NCBI RefSeq assembly: GCF_033558715.1
Contig: NZ_CP114606.1
Coordinates: forward strand, 2,604,001 to 2,668,000
Length of the DNA: 64,000 bases
Reading direction: 5' to 3'
Source of the DNA: Acinetobacter sp. YWS30-1
GTDB lineage: Bacteria > Pseudomonadota > Gammaproteobacteria > Pseudomonadales > Moraxellaceae
In this document: positions 38,535 through 47,918 of the stretch, one piece after another
How the letters are laid out: the number at the start of each line of letters is the position of its first letter
Numbering within the stretch: the first letter of the stretch is position 1
Notes under the pieces: model-generated
What the model was told of the DNA's origin: nothing
The model's database searches: none
What the model saw: only the letters and a program-made list of their open reading frames with translations
Translations under genes and position numbers: made by a program

Positions 38535-38634
38535 AATGGATAAATCCTCTATACTGCAACTCAGAAAGATATTTCAGGATCTACTCCTAGATCTCGACTC
38601 TGATAAAGATAAATTCTGCTAGGTAAAAATAACA

Positions 38635-38841
38635 ATGTTTAAGCTTCACCTTAATCCTGCTACGTTGGCCTTTTGGCTATTTCTGGCGCTTGGTATTAGT
38701 GCGATTAGTACCGCTGTCATCAGTCATAACCTGATTCTAGATGTAGTTGCCATTTTTGTGAGTGTCCTCACGATTGCCGGAACCTTATTTAGTATGGCCT
38801 TGCTCTTTGTCGAACATATTATTGAGATCTGTAGTTCCTAA
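38635..38841 (+). CDS. Small hypothetical membrane protein, two transmembrane helices
   Basis: The 68-residue protein has two hydrophobic stretches (ATLAFWLFLALGISAIST, about residues 9-27, and LDVVAIFVSVLTIAGTLFSM, about 35-55) and a short acidic-His C-terminus. I do not recognise the family. The ATG is preceded by TAGGTAAAAATAACA, with a weak AGG. Lies between hemF and aroE on the same strand; composition resembles its neighbours. Confidence 0.6.
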   Translation: MFKLHLNPATLAFWLFLALGISAISTAVISHNLILDVVAIFVSVLTIAGTLFSMALLFVEHIIEICSS

Positions 38842-38939
38842 ACCTTTAATCTTTAGCCTGCTTTTCACTGCTGACAGGCTTTAGCCCTCCTGCATTTTCA
38901 CGTATATTAATGGCCATTTCCGCACATGGACATGGTGAA

Positions 38940-39728
38940 ATGAGCAAGCAATTTGCCGTCATTGGCAACCCCATCGAACAATCACGCTCTCCTGAACTGC
39001 ATCAGGCTTTCGCTGCCAAAACCGGGGTCGATCTGACCTATACCAAACGCCTTGCCCCTCTGGATGGTTTCACAGCCAATATCCAGGAATTTTTTGCTCA
39101 GGGCGGTATTGGCATGAATGTGACTGTGCCCTTCAAAGAACAGGCCTTTGCCCAGTGCCAGGTCCTTACCGAACGTGCCAAAATCGCCAAAGCCGTTAAT
39201 ACCCTATGGATGAAAGATGGCATTCTGCATGGCGACAATACTGATGGACAAGGCTTAGTCGAGGCTATTCGTGCTCTTGACTGGACTCTGGAAAATACCG
39301 ATATCCTGATTATTGGTGCTGGTGGCGCGACCCGCGGCGTGATCTATCCATTGGTACAGGCTGGTGTGAAGAAGATTATCATTGCTAACCGTACTTTGTC
39401 ACGTGCAGAACAACTGGTTGCCGATCTAAAAGACGCTGTGCCTCAAGCAGAGTTACAAGCCATTGCCTTAACTGATTTAGCTGGTGAGTTTGATATCGTG
39501 ATTAATGCGACTTCTGCCAGTCTTAGCGGTGATGCGCTGGTACTACCTGAAGCTCTACAGTTTAAACATGCCTATGAAATGGCCTATGGCAAACCGTCCA
39601 CGTTCTTAGATCAAGCCAAAGCCCGTGGCGTCCCTACTTCTGAAGGTTTCGGCATGCTAGTCGGTCAGGCCATTGAATCTTTTTATATCTGGAACGGAGT
39701 AAAACCTGAGCTGAAAGATTTTCTTTAA
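38940..39728 (+). CDS. aroE: Shikimate dehydrogenase
   Basis: The 262-residue NADPH enzyme reduces 3-dehydroshikimate in aromatic amino-acid synthesis. FAVIGNPIEQSRSPELHQAF with the substrate-binding SRSP, GMNVTVPFKEQAF with the catalytic Lys, NTDGQGLV with the catalytic Asp and the GAGGATRGV nucleotide motif are visible. The start at 38940 is chosen because GGTGA precedes it; an in-frame ATG ten codons earlier has no binding site. Confidence 0.95.
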   Translation: MSKQFAVIGNPIEQSRSPELHQAFAAKTGVDLTYTKRLAPLDGFTANIQEFFAQGGIGMNVTVPFKEQAFAQCQVLTERAKIAKAVNTLWMKDGILHGDNTDGQGLVEAIRALDWTLENTDILIIGAGGATRGVIYPLVQAGVKKIIIANRTLSRAEQLVADLKDAVPQAELQAIALTDLAGEFDIVINATSASLSGDALVLPEALQFKHAYEMAYGKPSTFLDQAKARGVPTSEGFGMLVGQAIESFYIWNGVKPELKDFL

Positions 39729-40114
39729 TTCTGAATATTTTTGAGATGAACGGGTTAGCCATTAATCCGTTCACTCTTTTCCTTTTATTAAAAATAATAA
39801 AATTAAATTGGATTTAATGACATGATTTATCCAATGATTAGACCCTAACATTCGTGTACAATTCATACAAAAATACCCCTAGACAACCTCCCTAAATGTT
39901 GATTAAAGTCCAGACAGATAAGCATTTTTAAATAGAAGTGCCTTATTTAAAGATGGAGAGTTCCGTTATTTAATCTTTAAACTTGTCTGATCTTCTCAAT
40001 TCGCTTTTCTGACATTTTTATTTGTTGTCTTTATCAATGTTTTTTTATCCCCAATGTGAATAATCATAGAATCGATACAGATAATCCAAAACTATTTTAA
40101 TCAGGATTAAACGC
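39729..40114. other. Intergenic region between aroE and the acyl-CoA dehydrogenase gene
   Basis: Contains a probable aroE terminator: TGAACGGGTTA (39747-39757) pairs with TAATCCGTTCA (39763-39773) apart from one G-T, followed by a T-rich tract. The remaining 330 bases are AT-rich and should hold the promoter of the next gene; I see no ORF or other signal. Confidence 0.55.
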
Positions 40115-41938
40115 ATGCCAGCATATAAAGCTCCTTTACGTGATATTCGCTTCTTAATGAATGAAGTGCTTGATTACCCTGCACATTACCAAAAACTGTC
40201 AAATGGCGAATATGCCGATGCAGATACGGTAGACATGATTCTAGAAGGTGCGGCAGATTTCTGTGAAAATGTACTTTCTCCACTGAACCAGACCGGCGAT
40301 GCAGAAGGCTGTCATTTTGAAAATGGCGAAGTACGCACACCTAAAGGCTTCAAGGAAGCTTATGATCAGTTCGTACAAGGTGGCTGGCAAGGTCTGTCTT
40401 ATCCTGAAGAATTTGGCGGTCAAAACCTGCCGATGTCTTTAAACCTGATCAAATCAGAAATGATGGGTACGGCAAACTGGTCTTTCCAGATGTATCCAGG
40501 TTTGAGCGTGGGCTGTATCAATACCATCATCCAGTATGGTACTGACGAGCAGAAAAACACCTATCTACCGCATCTGGTTGCAGGTACCTGGTCAGGAACC
40601 ATGTGTCTGACTGAGCCACAATGTGGTACCGACCTGGGTCAGGTAAAAACTAAAGCAGAACCGCAAGCTGATGGTACTTATGCGATTTCTGGTACTAAAA
40701 TCTTTATTTCTGCGGGTGAGCATGATTTAACTGAAAATATCGTGCACATCGTTTTGGCACGTCTTCCAGATGCGCCACAAGGCACTAAAGGCATTTCCCT
40801 GTTCATCGTACCGAAATTTATTGCCACTGAAGATGGCGGTATTGGTGAACGCAATGCGGTGAACTGTGGTTCGATTGAACACAAAATGGGGATCCGTGCC
40901 TCTGCAACAGCGGTACTAAACTTTGACAATGCAGTAGGTTATTTAATTGGCGAGCCAAACAAAGGCTTGCATGCCATGTTTACCTTCATGAATACCGCGC
41001 GTATTGGTACCGCAATCCAAGGTATCTGTCATGCAGAACTATCGTTCCAGGGTGCATTGCCATATGCCAAAGAACGTATGTCGATGCGTGCCCTGTCTGG
41101 TAAAAAAGATCCAGAAAAAGTGGCGGATGCGATTATCCACCATGCTGATGTACGCCGTATGCTGTTGACCCAGAAAGCGATTGCTGAAGGTGGTCGTGCC
41201 ATGATCTATCATGCTGCACAAATCGCAGATAACATGAATGATGCTCTGCTGCGTGGTGATACTGCTGAATTTGAACAGCAGGATGATCACTTAGGTTTCT
41301 ATACCCCTATTCTGAAAGGCTTCCTGACTGAAATGGGTTATGAAGCAGCGAACCACGGTATGCAAGTATTTGGTGGTCATGGTTACATCAAAGAATGGGG
41401 CATGGAGCAAATCGTTCGTGATTCACGTATCTCTACCCTGTACGAAGGAACGACTGGCGTTCAGGCACTTGACCTGATTGGTCGTAAGGTCCTGCTAACC
41501 TCTAAAGGTAAAGTGATTCGTGATTACACCGCTGAAATTCTGAAATTCTGTGGACAGCATGCACGCAATAAATACATGCGCCGTTTTGCCTGGGACCTGA
41601 CCAAGCTATGTGCACAGTGGAATGCACTCACTGTACGTATCATGCTGGCAGCACGTAAAGACCGTGACATCGTATCCTCTGCTTCTGTGGACTTCCTGAT
41701 GTTCTCAGGCTATGTAATGATGGCTTACTTCTGGGCACAACAAGCTGCAGTGGCTTCAGCGAAACTGGTTGCTGGTGATGGTGCAGAAGTTCCAGAGTTC
41801 TACAAAGCGAAAATTAAAACTGCTGATTTCTACTTTGAGCGTTTATTGCCACGTGCCCAAGGCCATGCTGAAGCAATGGTGAATCCATCCAAAACCATGA
41901 CTTCACTGGCAGCAGAACACTTCAGTTTTGATTACTAA
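40115..41938 (+). CDS. Acyl-CoA dehydrogenase, long C-terminal-domain subgroup (about 600 residues)
   Basis: The 607-residue flavoenzyme is larger than classical acyl-CoA dehydrogenases because of an extra C-terminal domain. N-terminal MPAYKAPLRDIRFLMNEVLD, the FAD/acyl segment MCLTEPQCGTDLGQVKTKA, the VFGGHGYIKEWGMEQIVRDS block and the IRTLYEGT-like STLYEGTTGVQALDL are clear. The same architecture occurs in 3-methylmercaptopropionyl-CoA dehydrogenase (DmdC) and in FadE5-like proteins. It probably oxidises a fatty acyl-CoA, with the chain length unknown. A perfect terminator follows. Confidence 0.9.
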   Translation: MPAYKAPLRDIRFLMNEVLDYPAHYQKLSNGEYADADTVDMILEGAADFCENVLSPLNQTGDAEGCHFENGEVRTPKGFKEAYDQFVQGGWQGLSYPEEFGGQNLPMSLNLIKSEMMGTANWSFQMYPGLSVGCINTIIQYGTDEQKNTYLPHLVAGTWSGTMCLTEPQCGTDLGQVKTKAEPQADGTYAISGTKIFISAGEHDLTENIVHIVLARLPDAPQGTKGISLFIVPKFIATEDGGIGERNAVNCGSIEHKMGIRASATAVLNFDNAVGYLIGEPNKGLHAMFTFMNTARIGTAIQGICHAELSFQGALPYAKERMSMRALSGKKDPEKVADAIIHHADVRRMLLTQKAIAEGGRAMIYHAAQIADNMNDALLRGDTAEFEQQDDHLGFYTPILKGFLTEMGYEAANHGMQVFGGHGYIKEWGMEQIVRDSRISTLYEGTTGVQALDLIGRKVLLTSKGKVIRDYTAEILKFCGQHARNKYMRRFAWDLTKLCAQWNALTVRIMLAARKDRDIVSSASVDFLMFSGYVMMAYFWAQQAAVASAKLVAGDGAEVPEFYKAKIKTADFYFERLLPRAQGHAEAMVNPSKTMTSLAAEHFSFDY

Positions 41939-41962
41939 GTCAAAAGTTTAGGTTTTAGCTTT

Positions 41963-41988
41963 AAAAAGAGCGCTACGGCGCTCTTTTT
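41963..41988 (+). terminator. Terminator after the acyl-CoA dehydrogenase gene
   Basis: AAAAAGAGCGC (41963-41973) pairs perfectly with GCGCTCTTTTT (41978-41988) around TACG. Confidence 0.9.
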
Positions 41989-42124
41989 CATATGTCAAAA
42001 TGATGACTGGATACAAAGAAAAATCTGCTGCGTACACAAACTACACAAATTTATATCTATAATTTTCAGACGTCTATTAAATAATCCATATAATTTACTT
42101 GAATATCTATAAATACAGGGTATG

Positions 42125-42214
42125 ATGGCGATAACTAGAAAAATTCTTGTTTTGGTTAGTCTTCTTTTAAGTATCGCAGTTTTAGTCATAAACCTTCGTT
42201 TTAAAGATCAATAA
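42125..42214 (+). CDS. Possible 29-residue single-helix membrane peptide
   Basis: A short reading frame begins with two ATG codons; the second (42125) has CAGGG ending four bases before it. The peptide has a basic start (MAITRK), one hydrophobic helix (ILVLVSLLLSIAVLVI) and a basic tail (NLRFKDQ). It occupies the otherwise empty stretch 41989-42297. Its shape is that of small membrane proteins, but there is no similarity support. Confidence 0.35.
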   Translation: MAITRKILVLVSLLLSIAVLVINLRFKDQ

Positions 42215-42297
42215 GCTCCATCCTTTTTATTTTTCAAAGTTACAGCTAGTCATCTGAAATTTTGACTATAAATCCATAAGATTCAATAGGTTATATT

Positions 42298-42507
42298 ATG
42301 TCTAACACAGTTACCGGTACAGTAAAGTGGTTCAACGAAACTAAAGGTTTTGGCTTCATTCAACAAGACAATGGTCCAGATGTTTTCGCTCACTTCAGCG
42401 AAATCCAAGGTTCAGGTTTCAAAACTTTAGCTGAAGGCCAAAAGGTTTCTTTCAGCGTAGCTCAAGGCCAAAAAGGTCCTACAGCGACTAACATCACTGC
42501 AATCTAA
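42298..42507 (+). CDS. Cold-shock-domain protein (CspA family)
   Basis: The 69-residue OB-fold protein binds single-stranded RNA and DNA. RNP1 (KGFGFIQ) and RNP2 (VFAHF) are both present, with [15 protein letters not shown] at the N-terminus; the length is standard. Expressed alone, with a leader of at least 80 nt and a perfect terminator. Whether it is cold-inducible cannot be told. Confidence 0.95.
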   Translation: MSNTVTGTVKWFNETKGFGFIQQDNGPDVFAHFSEIQGSGFKTLAEGQKVSFSVAQGQKGPTATNITAI

Positions 42508-42884
42508 TATTGCGAAGATGAAAAAAAGCACTCATTAGAGTGCTTTTTTTGTACCTTAAATTGACTAATTTTAGTTTCCAGATCAATTAATTAAATTTTA
42601 AAGATAATTAAAAATATTCGCTTTTCATTCATCATCTTGTCCTAAATTTCTTCATCTAAATTTATTCAGGTTAAAACATGAAGAAACTGAGAAGAATTTT
42701 GATGATTTTAAAATCAAAAATTGCCCATAAAAATATAGAAGTTTTAATAAAAATTATTATTTATTAATAACTTAAATACAAAATTAAAAAAATCCTGAAA
42801 TTTACAAAAGTGTTGTCTATGGCTCCATCTTCCCTACATCACTGACTCCTATGATGAACTCATTGAATAAATATGAGTATGATC
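42508..42884. other. AT-rich intergenic region after the cold-shock gene
   Basis: Begins with the terminator at 42521-42550. The rest (42551-42884) is very AT-rich, with long A/T runs, and should hold the promoter of the following broken gene. A possible 29-codon ORF at 42678 was considered and rejected. Confidence 0.6.
42521..42550 (+). terminator. Terminator after the cold-shock gene
   Basis: AAAAAAAGCACTC (42521-42533) pairs perfectly with GAGTGCTTTTTTT (42538-42550) around ATTA. Confidence 0.9.
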
Positions 42885-43170
42885 ATGAAAAAACTAGTTT
42901 CTTCTTTAATGATTGGTTTGATCGCAACAACAGCTACCATGTCAGCAATGGCGGCTCCTGGACCGGATCATCGTCATCCAACGCCAGCAGTGCATCATTT
43001 TGATAAGAAACCAATGCCGCATTAGAGGTGGTTTCCATAAAGCACCTCCTAAAGCGCATTTTAACCAGCATGATCGTCATGATAAGTTTGGCAAGAAAGA
43101 CCATAAAGGCTTCTTCAACAAAAATCATCACAATGGCCCGCATCACAAGTTGCCACCTAAGTATCGTTAA
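42885..43170 (+). pseudogene. Frameshifted gene for a small secreted His/Lys-rich protein
   Basis: The frame from ATG 42885 encodes a signal peptide (MKKLVSSLMIGLIATTATMS, cleavage near AMA) and a His/Pro-rich mature start, ending at TAG 43023-43025. The neighbouring frame (43021-43170) continues directly with RGGFHKAPPKAHFNQHDRHD and further His/Lys/Gly-rich sequence to a TAA. Dropping one T from CATTAG at 43022-43023 restores a single protein of about 94 residues. The high His content suggests metal binding, which is inference. A sequencing error is possible. Confidence 0.75.
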
Positions 43171-43202
43171 TCCGAATGGCTTAAATGCATAGTGGAGAGA
43201 GA

Positions 43203-43237
43203 AGAAAAAGCCCGATGTAACTCATCGGGCTTTTTCT
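43203..43237 (+). terminator. Terminator after the His-rich gene
   Basis: AGAAAAAGCCCGATG (43203-43217) pairs with CATCGGGCTTTTTCT (43223-43237) around TAACT. Confidence 0.9.
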
Positions 43238-43256
43238 TTTTAAACTTGATTAATTA

Positions 43257-44230
43257 ACCCGAATCGCGGATAAAAAATTGACTTGAAAAATAAGAGGACT
43301 AGAGCCATCAGTTGAGTTACCACACAAAACTTAAAACTCTAGTCCCGATGTTTAATAGTACCGAATTATTTTGCGTAATTGATGATTTCTTTCTTAAATT
43401 TGAAGCAACCTACTGGAATTTCCTTAAACAAAGTCGTCGTTCCTCCAGAGTCCGAACCGCTCACTTGAGTATCTCAGAAATCACTTTTATCGCGATCTGG
43501 TATAAATGTTCTCATTTCACTAATTTCAAAGCATTTTTCACATGGTTGAAACAGGATAAAAATCATTTATTTAAAAGCTTACCCTGTTACCAACGGATGA
43601 TTCATCTGATTAATAGACATCAATTAGCTCTACACGCTTTACATGTGGCGCTAATGAAAGGCCAAGGTACACAATATTTATGGATTGATTCAACACCTCT
43701 GCCAGTTTGTAAAAATCAACGTATTCAACGCCATAAATCATTAGTCCAAATTGCATCACGTGGTAGAAACTCAATGGGCTGGTTTTATGGCTGTAAATTA
43801 CATATTGTGATGAATCAATTTGGTGAAATTGCTTGTTCTGCTTTATCCAATGGACATTTGGCTGATATCAAAATGGTTGAGAGACTCGTTCAAGAGATGG
43901 AAGCAAAGTTGTATGGAGATCGTGGCTATATTAGTCAAGAACTGAAGAGTAGGTTGAAAGAGCAAGGTATTGATTTAATTACCTATCATCGAAAAAATAT
44001 GCAGGCTATACAACTTTCTGAGTCAGATAAATATCACTTAAAACAGCGCAATAAGATAGAGACTTTATTCAGTTTATTGAAAGGTCAGTACAATTTAGTG
44101 ACAAGCAAAGCACGTAGTGTTCATGGATTTCTAGGAGGGATTTACGCGTCCTTGTGTGCATATCAACTGATCCATAAAAATAAGCCAACAATTCAAATTA
44201 TGAAGTCATCGGCTTAAGCAGGATTCGGGT
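43257..44230 (+). mobile_element. IS982-family insertion sequence (974 bp)
   Basis: The ends carry short imperfect inverted repeats, ACCCGAATC at 43257-43265 and its complement GATTCGGGT at 44222-44230. They are flanked by a 6-bp direct repeat TAATTA (43251-43256 and 44231-44236), a likely target duplication; because TAATTA is palindromic the boundary is slightly ambiguous. The size fits the family. It lies between the terminator of the His-rich gene and hemW and disrupts no gene. Confidence 0.85.
43348..44217 (+). CDS. IS982-family transposase
   Basis: The 289-residue DDE transposase has the first Asp in YLWIDSTPLPVCKNQRIQRH (about residue 112-130). It is followed by MGWFYGCKLHIVMNQFGE, the ADIKMVERLVQ/LYGDRGYIS block with the second Asp, and NKIETLFSLLKGQYNLVTSK with the Glu. 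It starts MFNSTELFCVIDDFFL at 43348; an in-frame TTG at 43312 is less likely. The gene is intact, so the element may be active. Confidence 0.92.
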   Translation: MFNSTELFCVIDDFFLKFEATYWNFLKQSRRSSRVRTAHLSISEITFIAIWYKCSHFTNFKAFFTWLKQDKNHLFKSLPCYQRMIHLINRHQLALHALHVALMKGQGTQYLWIDSTPLPVCKNQRIQRHKSLVQIASRGRNSMGWFYGCKLHIVMNQFGEIACSALSNGHLADIKMVERLVQEMEAKLYGDRGYISQELKSRLKEQGIDLITYHRKNMQAIQLSESDKYHLKQRNKIETLFSLLKGQYNLVTSKARSVHGFLGGIYASLCAYQLIHKNKPTIQIMKSSA

Positions 44231-44254
44231 TAATTATCCAGATAGATTATGCGA

Positions 44255-45427
44255 TTAAAGAAACTCTTCCAGCACAGAGTTTAAAAAGATGTGACCTTGC
44301 TCAGTACATGCCAGACGTTCTGTATCTTCTACCATCAGTTGACGTTGACGCAGTGAAGTCAATAATTCACTCAGTGTATCCAGACTATAGCCTGTTCGTT
44401 CAAGATAAAGCTTCGCTTCCACACCCTCATTTAAACGTAAGGCATTCATCATAAATTCAAACGGCATATCTGCCGCTTCGATGCGCTTAAACTGCAAATG
44501 TTCTGCTGGCACTTTGGCTAAATAGTCTTTGGGCAAACGGGTTTTCTGGAAACGGTAAACACCATCCAGTTGAGTCACTTTGCCATGCGCCCCTGCTCCA
44601 ATGGCCAGATAATCACCAAATTGCCAGTAATTCAGGTTATGTGCCGATGGTAATTCTTCACGCCAGGCAGAGACTTCATAATTGATAAAGCCATTGGCTT
44701 TTAAATAAGCCTCGCCCTGTTCCTGAATCTCTTCCAGTACTTCATCGACCGGTAAAATCGGCTGAGTACGGAAAAACACAGTATTCGGCTCAATAGTTAA
44801 CTGATACCAGGAAATATGCGTAGCACCATTCTCGACTGCCAGTTTCAGGTCATTGAGTGCCTGCTCTAGTGTCTGTTCAGGTAAGCCATGCATCAAATCC
44901 ACATTAATCCGTTGAAAACCAGCATCACGCGCCAGGCCAATCGCCGAGATCGCATCTTCATTGCTATGGATTCGGCCCAGCTTTTTCAGATGCTCGGTAT
45001 TAAAACTTTGCACGCCAATAGAAAGACGATTAATACCAGCTGCTAAATAGCCAGCAAATGGATCATGCTCCACTGTACCCGGATTGGCTTCCAGCGTGAT
45101 TTCACAATTCTCTTCAAAAGGAATCAGTGCTTTCAGTTCGGTAAATAGCCATTGATAACCTGCAGCAGAGATCAGTGATGGCGTTCCCCCACCGATAAAT
45201 ACACTATGAATCGAACGGCCTTGGGCAAAATCAACCTGAGTTTTAAGGTCCTCTACCAGCGCATGCAGATATTCCCGCTCCAGCTCGAGAGACAATTCCC
45301 CATCAGGCACGGCATGCGAGTTAAAGTCACAATACGGACATTTACGTACGCACCACGGCATATGGATATACAGGGATAAGGGAATAAGTGCAGGATTCAA
45401 TTCAGCCAAAGAACTACTCAAAAACAA
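44255..45427 (-). CDS. hemW: HemW, radical-SAM haem chaperone
   Basis: The 390-residue protein resembles HemN but has only three cluster cysteines, CVRKCPYCDFNSHA (about residues 27-40), without the fourth Cys of HemN; this marks HemW/YggW. FIGGGTPSLIS and GVQSFNTEHLKKLGRIH are also typical. HemW inserts haem into target enzymes rather than oxidising coproporphyrinogen. The IS982 element ends 24 bp downstream of its stop. Confidence 0.92.
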   Translation of the reverse strand: MFLSSSLAELNPALIPLSLYIHMPWCVRKCPYCDFNSHAVPDGELSLELEREYLHALVEDLKTQVDFAQGRSIHSVFIGGGTPSLISAAGYQWLFTELKALIPFEENCEITLEANPGTVEHDPFAGYLAAGINRLSIGVQSFNTEHLKKLGRIHSNEDAISAIGLARDAGFQRINVDLMHGLPEQTLEQALNDLKLAVENGATHISWYQLTIEPNTVFFRTQPILPVDEVLEEIQEQGEAYLKANGFINYEVSAWREELPSAHNLNYWQFGDYLAIGAGAHGKVTQLDGVYRFQKTRLPKDYLAKVPAEHLQFKRIEAADMPFEFMMNALRLNEGVEAKLYLERTGYSLDTLSELLTSLRQRQLMVEDTERLACTEQGHIFLNSVLEEFL

Positions 45428-45535
45428 CTACAAGATCTAGCGTAATTTTAACATGACTCGGCAACAACACTGCTAAAATTAAAATCGCCATCACCTAATG
45501 CTTAAAAATTTAAATAGAATTAGATAGTTAAAATT

Positions 45536-45994
45536 ATGAAAATATCCTCCCAGCTCCTTATTTTATTGCCTTTGGTCTTTGCAATCGGGGTCTTGCTGAC
45601 CTTACAGACGGCTATTAATACCCAATTAAAAGAATATTTATATTCTCCTATTCAAGCTGCATTTTTTTCCTTTTTGATTGGTACAATAGTACTTGCCGGC
45701 ATCGTGCTGTTTCAGTCACATCCCAAACCAGGCTTACAGGAGCTAATCGCAATTCCCTGGTATCTCTGGTTAGGTGGTTTTTTGGGTGTTTATGCGATCA
45801 GCATGAGCATTTATGCTGCACCTAAAATGGGCTTCCTGACACTGACCGGAATGATTATTTTTGGTCAGATGGTGATGTCCATGATCGTCGATCAGTTTGG
45901 TCTGCTGGGCAATGAAAAAATGCCGGTGAACTGGCAACGTCTTTTAGGTGGCGTGGTGATTTTTATTGGTGTGCTTCTCACTTTACAACGCTAA
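45536..45994 (+). CDS. DMT-superfamily small transporter (YdcZ/DUF606 type)
   Basis: The 152-residue protein has about five hydrophobic helices. LQTAINTQLKEYLYSPIQAA followed by FFSFLIGTIVLA and GGFLGVYAISMSIYAAPKMG match the half-size DUF606 group of the drug/metabolite transporters, which normally act as dimers. Substrate unknown. It is 40 bp before the MATE gene and may be co-transcribed with it. Confidence 0.8.
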   Translation: MKISSQLLILLPLVFAIGVLLTLQTAINTQLKEYLYSPIQAAFFSFLIGTIVLAGIVLFQSHPKPGLQELIAIPWYLWLGGFLGVYAISMSIYAAPKMGFLTLTGMIIFGQMVMSMIVDQFGLLGNEKMPVNWQRLLGGVVIFIGVLLTLQR

Positions 45995-46034
45995 ACCTTA
46001 TCTCTAAGCACATGATCACTAATGAGTAATTTTT

Positions 46035-47393
46035 GTGTCGAATGTTTTGATAGCCACAACCCGTCGTTATGAATTAAAACAGCTGTTCCATCTGATGTTG
46101 CCCATTCTGGTCACACAATTCTCCCAGGCAGGTTTGGGCCTGATTGATACCATTATGGCCGGGCGTCTCTCACCAACTGATCTGGCAGCGATTGCGGTTG
46201 GTGTCGGCCTCTGGATTCCAGTCATGCTACTCTTCAGTGGCATCATGATCGCCACTACGCCTCTAGTCGCTGAAGCTAAAGGTGCACGTACACCTGAGAA
46301 AATTGCCACAATTGCGCGACAATCATTATGGGTCGCATTCATCCTTGGGGTGATTGCGGGTCTGGTTTTACAAGTTTTGCCCCTCTCTTTACCTTTACTA
46401 GGTGTCCCAGAAAGCTTGCAACCTAAGGCTGGTCTGTTCCTGCATGCGATTGGTTTTGGTATGCCTGCTGTGACCATGTATGCAGCTTTGCGTGGTTATT
46501 CTGAAGCCCTTGGTTATCCACATCCGGTCACTGCCATTAGCCTCATGGCGCTACTGCTTTTGGTTCCATTAAACTTCATTTTTATGTATGGAGTTGGCCC
46601 TATTCCGGCACTGGGCAGTGCCGGTTGTGGTTTTGCCACAGCAATTCTGCAATGGTTAATGTTACTCAGCTTGGCGCTGTATATTTTTAAAAATCGGGTT
46701 TATCAAAGTAGTCAGCCATTTAGTCACTGGGAAAAGCTGAACGGATATTGGCTGAAACGGATTTTAAAGCTGGGCTTTCCGATCGGACTGGCAATTTTCT
46801 TTGAAGTGAGTATTTTTAGTACCGCAGCGATAGTCTTGAGCCCATTGGGTGAAACCATTGTGGCCGCTCACCAGATTGCTATTTCTGTTACCTCACAGCT
46901 GTTCATGATTCCGATGTCTCTCGCCATTGCACTAACCATTCGGGTGGGAACTTATTATGGTGAACAGAACTGGGATGCCATGCGTAGAGTACAAGGCTTA
47001 GGTCTGATGACCGCGACGATTTTGGCTCTGCTCATCATGTTATTACTCTGGGTGTTCCGTAGTGAAATCGTAGCGCTTTATACCTCTGATCCTATGGTGA
47101 CCCAGATTGCGCTTTATCTGGTGCTCTTTGCAGTGGCCTATCAGCTGATGGATGCCTGGCAGATCAGTGCTGCAGGTTGCTTACGCGGTATGCAGGATAC
47201 CAAAGGCCCAATGTGGATCACCATGATTGCCTATTGGGTGATTGCCTTCCCGGTGGGGGTTTATTTGTCCCGGTTTGGAGATATGGGGGCGGCAGGCGTC
47301 TGGGTCGGACTGATTGTCGGTCTCAGTGTGGCTTGTGTCCTGCTGCTGGCACGGCTTTATGGTAATAATAAACGTTTAAGCCAGCATGCCTAA
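46035..47393 (+). CDS. abeM: MATE-family multidrug efflux pump, AbeM-like
   Basis: The 452-residue protein has 12 predicted helices and clear MATE repeats: MLPILVTQFSQAGLGLIDTI and VAVGVGLWIPVMLLFSGIM-type sequence in the first half, with AAHQIAISVTSQLFMIPMSL in the second. The N-terminal half is close to AbeM of A. baumannii, which exports fluoroquinolones and dyes in exchange for H+ or Na+. It uses a GTG start. Substrates here are inferred from similarity by memory. Confidence 0.88.
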   Translation: MSNVLIATTRRYELKQLFHLMLPILVTQFSQAGLGLIDTIMAGRLSPTDLAAIAVGVGLWIPVMLLFSGIMIATTPLVAEAKGARTPEKIATIARQSLWVAFILGVIAGLVLQVLPLSLPLLGVPESLQPKAGLFLHAIGFGMPAVTMYAALRGYSEALGYPHPVTAISLMALLLLVPLNFIFMYGVGPIPALGSAGCGFATAILQWLMLLSLALYIFKNRVYQSSQPFSHWEKLNGYWLKRILKLGFPIGLAIFFEVSIFSTAAIVLSPLGETIVAAHQIAISVTSQLFMIPMSLAIALTIRVGTYYGEQNWDAMRRVQGLGLMTATILALLIMLLLWVFRSEIVALYTSDPMVTQIALYLVLFAVAYQLMDAWQISAAGCLRGMQDTKGPMWITMIAYWVIAFPVGVYLSRFGDMGAAGVWVGLIVGLSVACVLLLARLYGNNKRLSQHA

Positions 47394-47423
47394 TCCTCTT
47401 ATTATTTAAAAGGATGCATTGAA

Positions 47424-47630
47424 TTACTGATTTAACGCATCTTTTAATCCCTGTGGAACCTCGGACTCATCCGCCACTTCCTTAATCACCACTTGCCCGA
47501 CAATGACATCTGTTCCATTAAAGGTCATGGTCGGTGCACCATAAAGTTCATAGCCTTCATTGAGTGCCTTGGTCACACGGGCACAAAAATTCACATCATC
47601 TTTACCAGTAAAATATCGATAGACTTTCAT
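47424..47630 (-). CDS. DUF1737 protein
   Basis: The 68-residue protein MKVYRYFTGKDDVNFCARVT matches the small DUF1737 family, of unknown function. The later LNEGYELYGAPTMTFNG is also typical. The start 47630 is chosen over an open extension of 19 codons because similarity begins there. Convergent with the MATE gene. Confidence 0.8.
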   Translation of the reverse strand: MKVYRYFTGKDDVNFCARVTKALNEGYELYGAPTMTFNGTDVIVGQVVIKEVADESEVPQGLKDALNQ

Positions 47631-47918
47631 TGAAATTTCTTGATCTTGAGATGCGATTATTTTAAGACTTTCATCATGGAAAGGCACTGAAAAATCATGC
47701 TTTGCTCTCTCCAGAATAATTAAATAATTGATTTAAAAACTGCCGTACATACGCCGAGTTGGTTTAAAAATTGCATAAATCAAATGAACAATATCAAGCA
47801 AATATGAATACTTTGAGAAGCTTTGCAACATAACATCTACAATTAAATATAGGCAATTTATAGTTTGTCACCTATGATCAAATACACCCATAAAAATGGT
47901 GATTTTGAGGAATCTCGC

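Noticed and set aside
41995..42189. A 64-codon minus-strand ORF overlapping the possible small peptide
   Set aside because: No ribosome-binding site, mixed composition, and it runs into the acyl-CoA dehydrogenase terminator.
42678..42767. A 29-codon ORF (MKKLRRILM...) after the cold-shock gene
   Set aside because: Very AT-rich surroundings make such ORFs expected by chance; the peptide has no convincing pattern and no similarity that I recognise.
43010..43030. Programmed frameshift in the His-rich gene
   Set aside because: No slippery heptamer or downstream structure; a single-base insertion is simpler.
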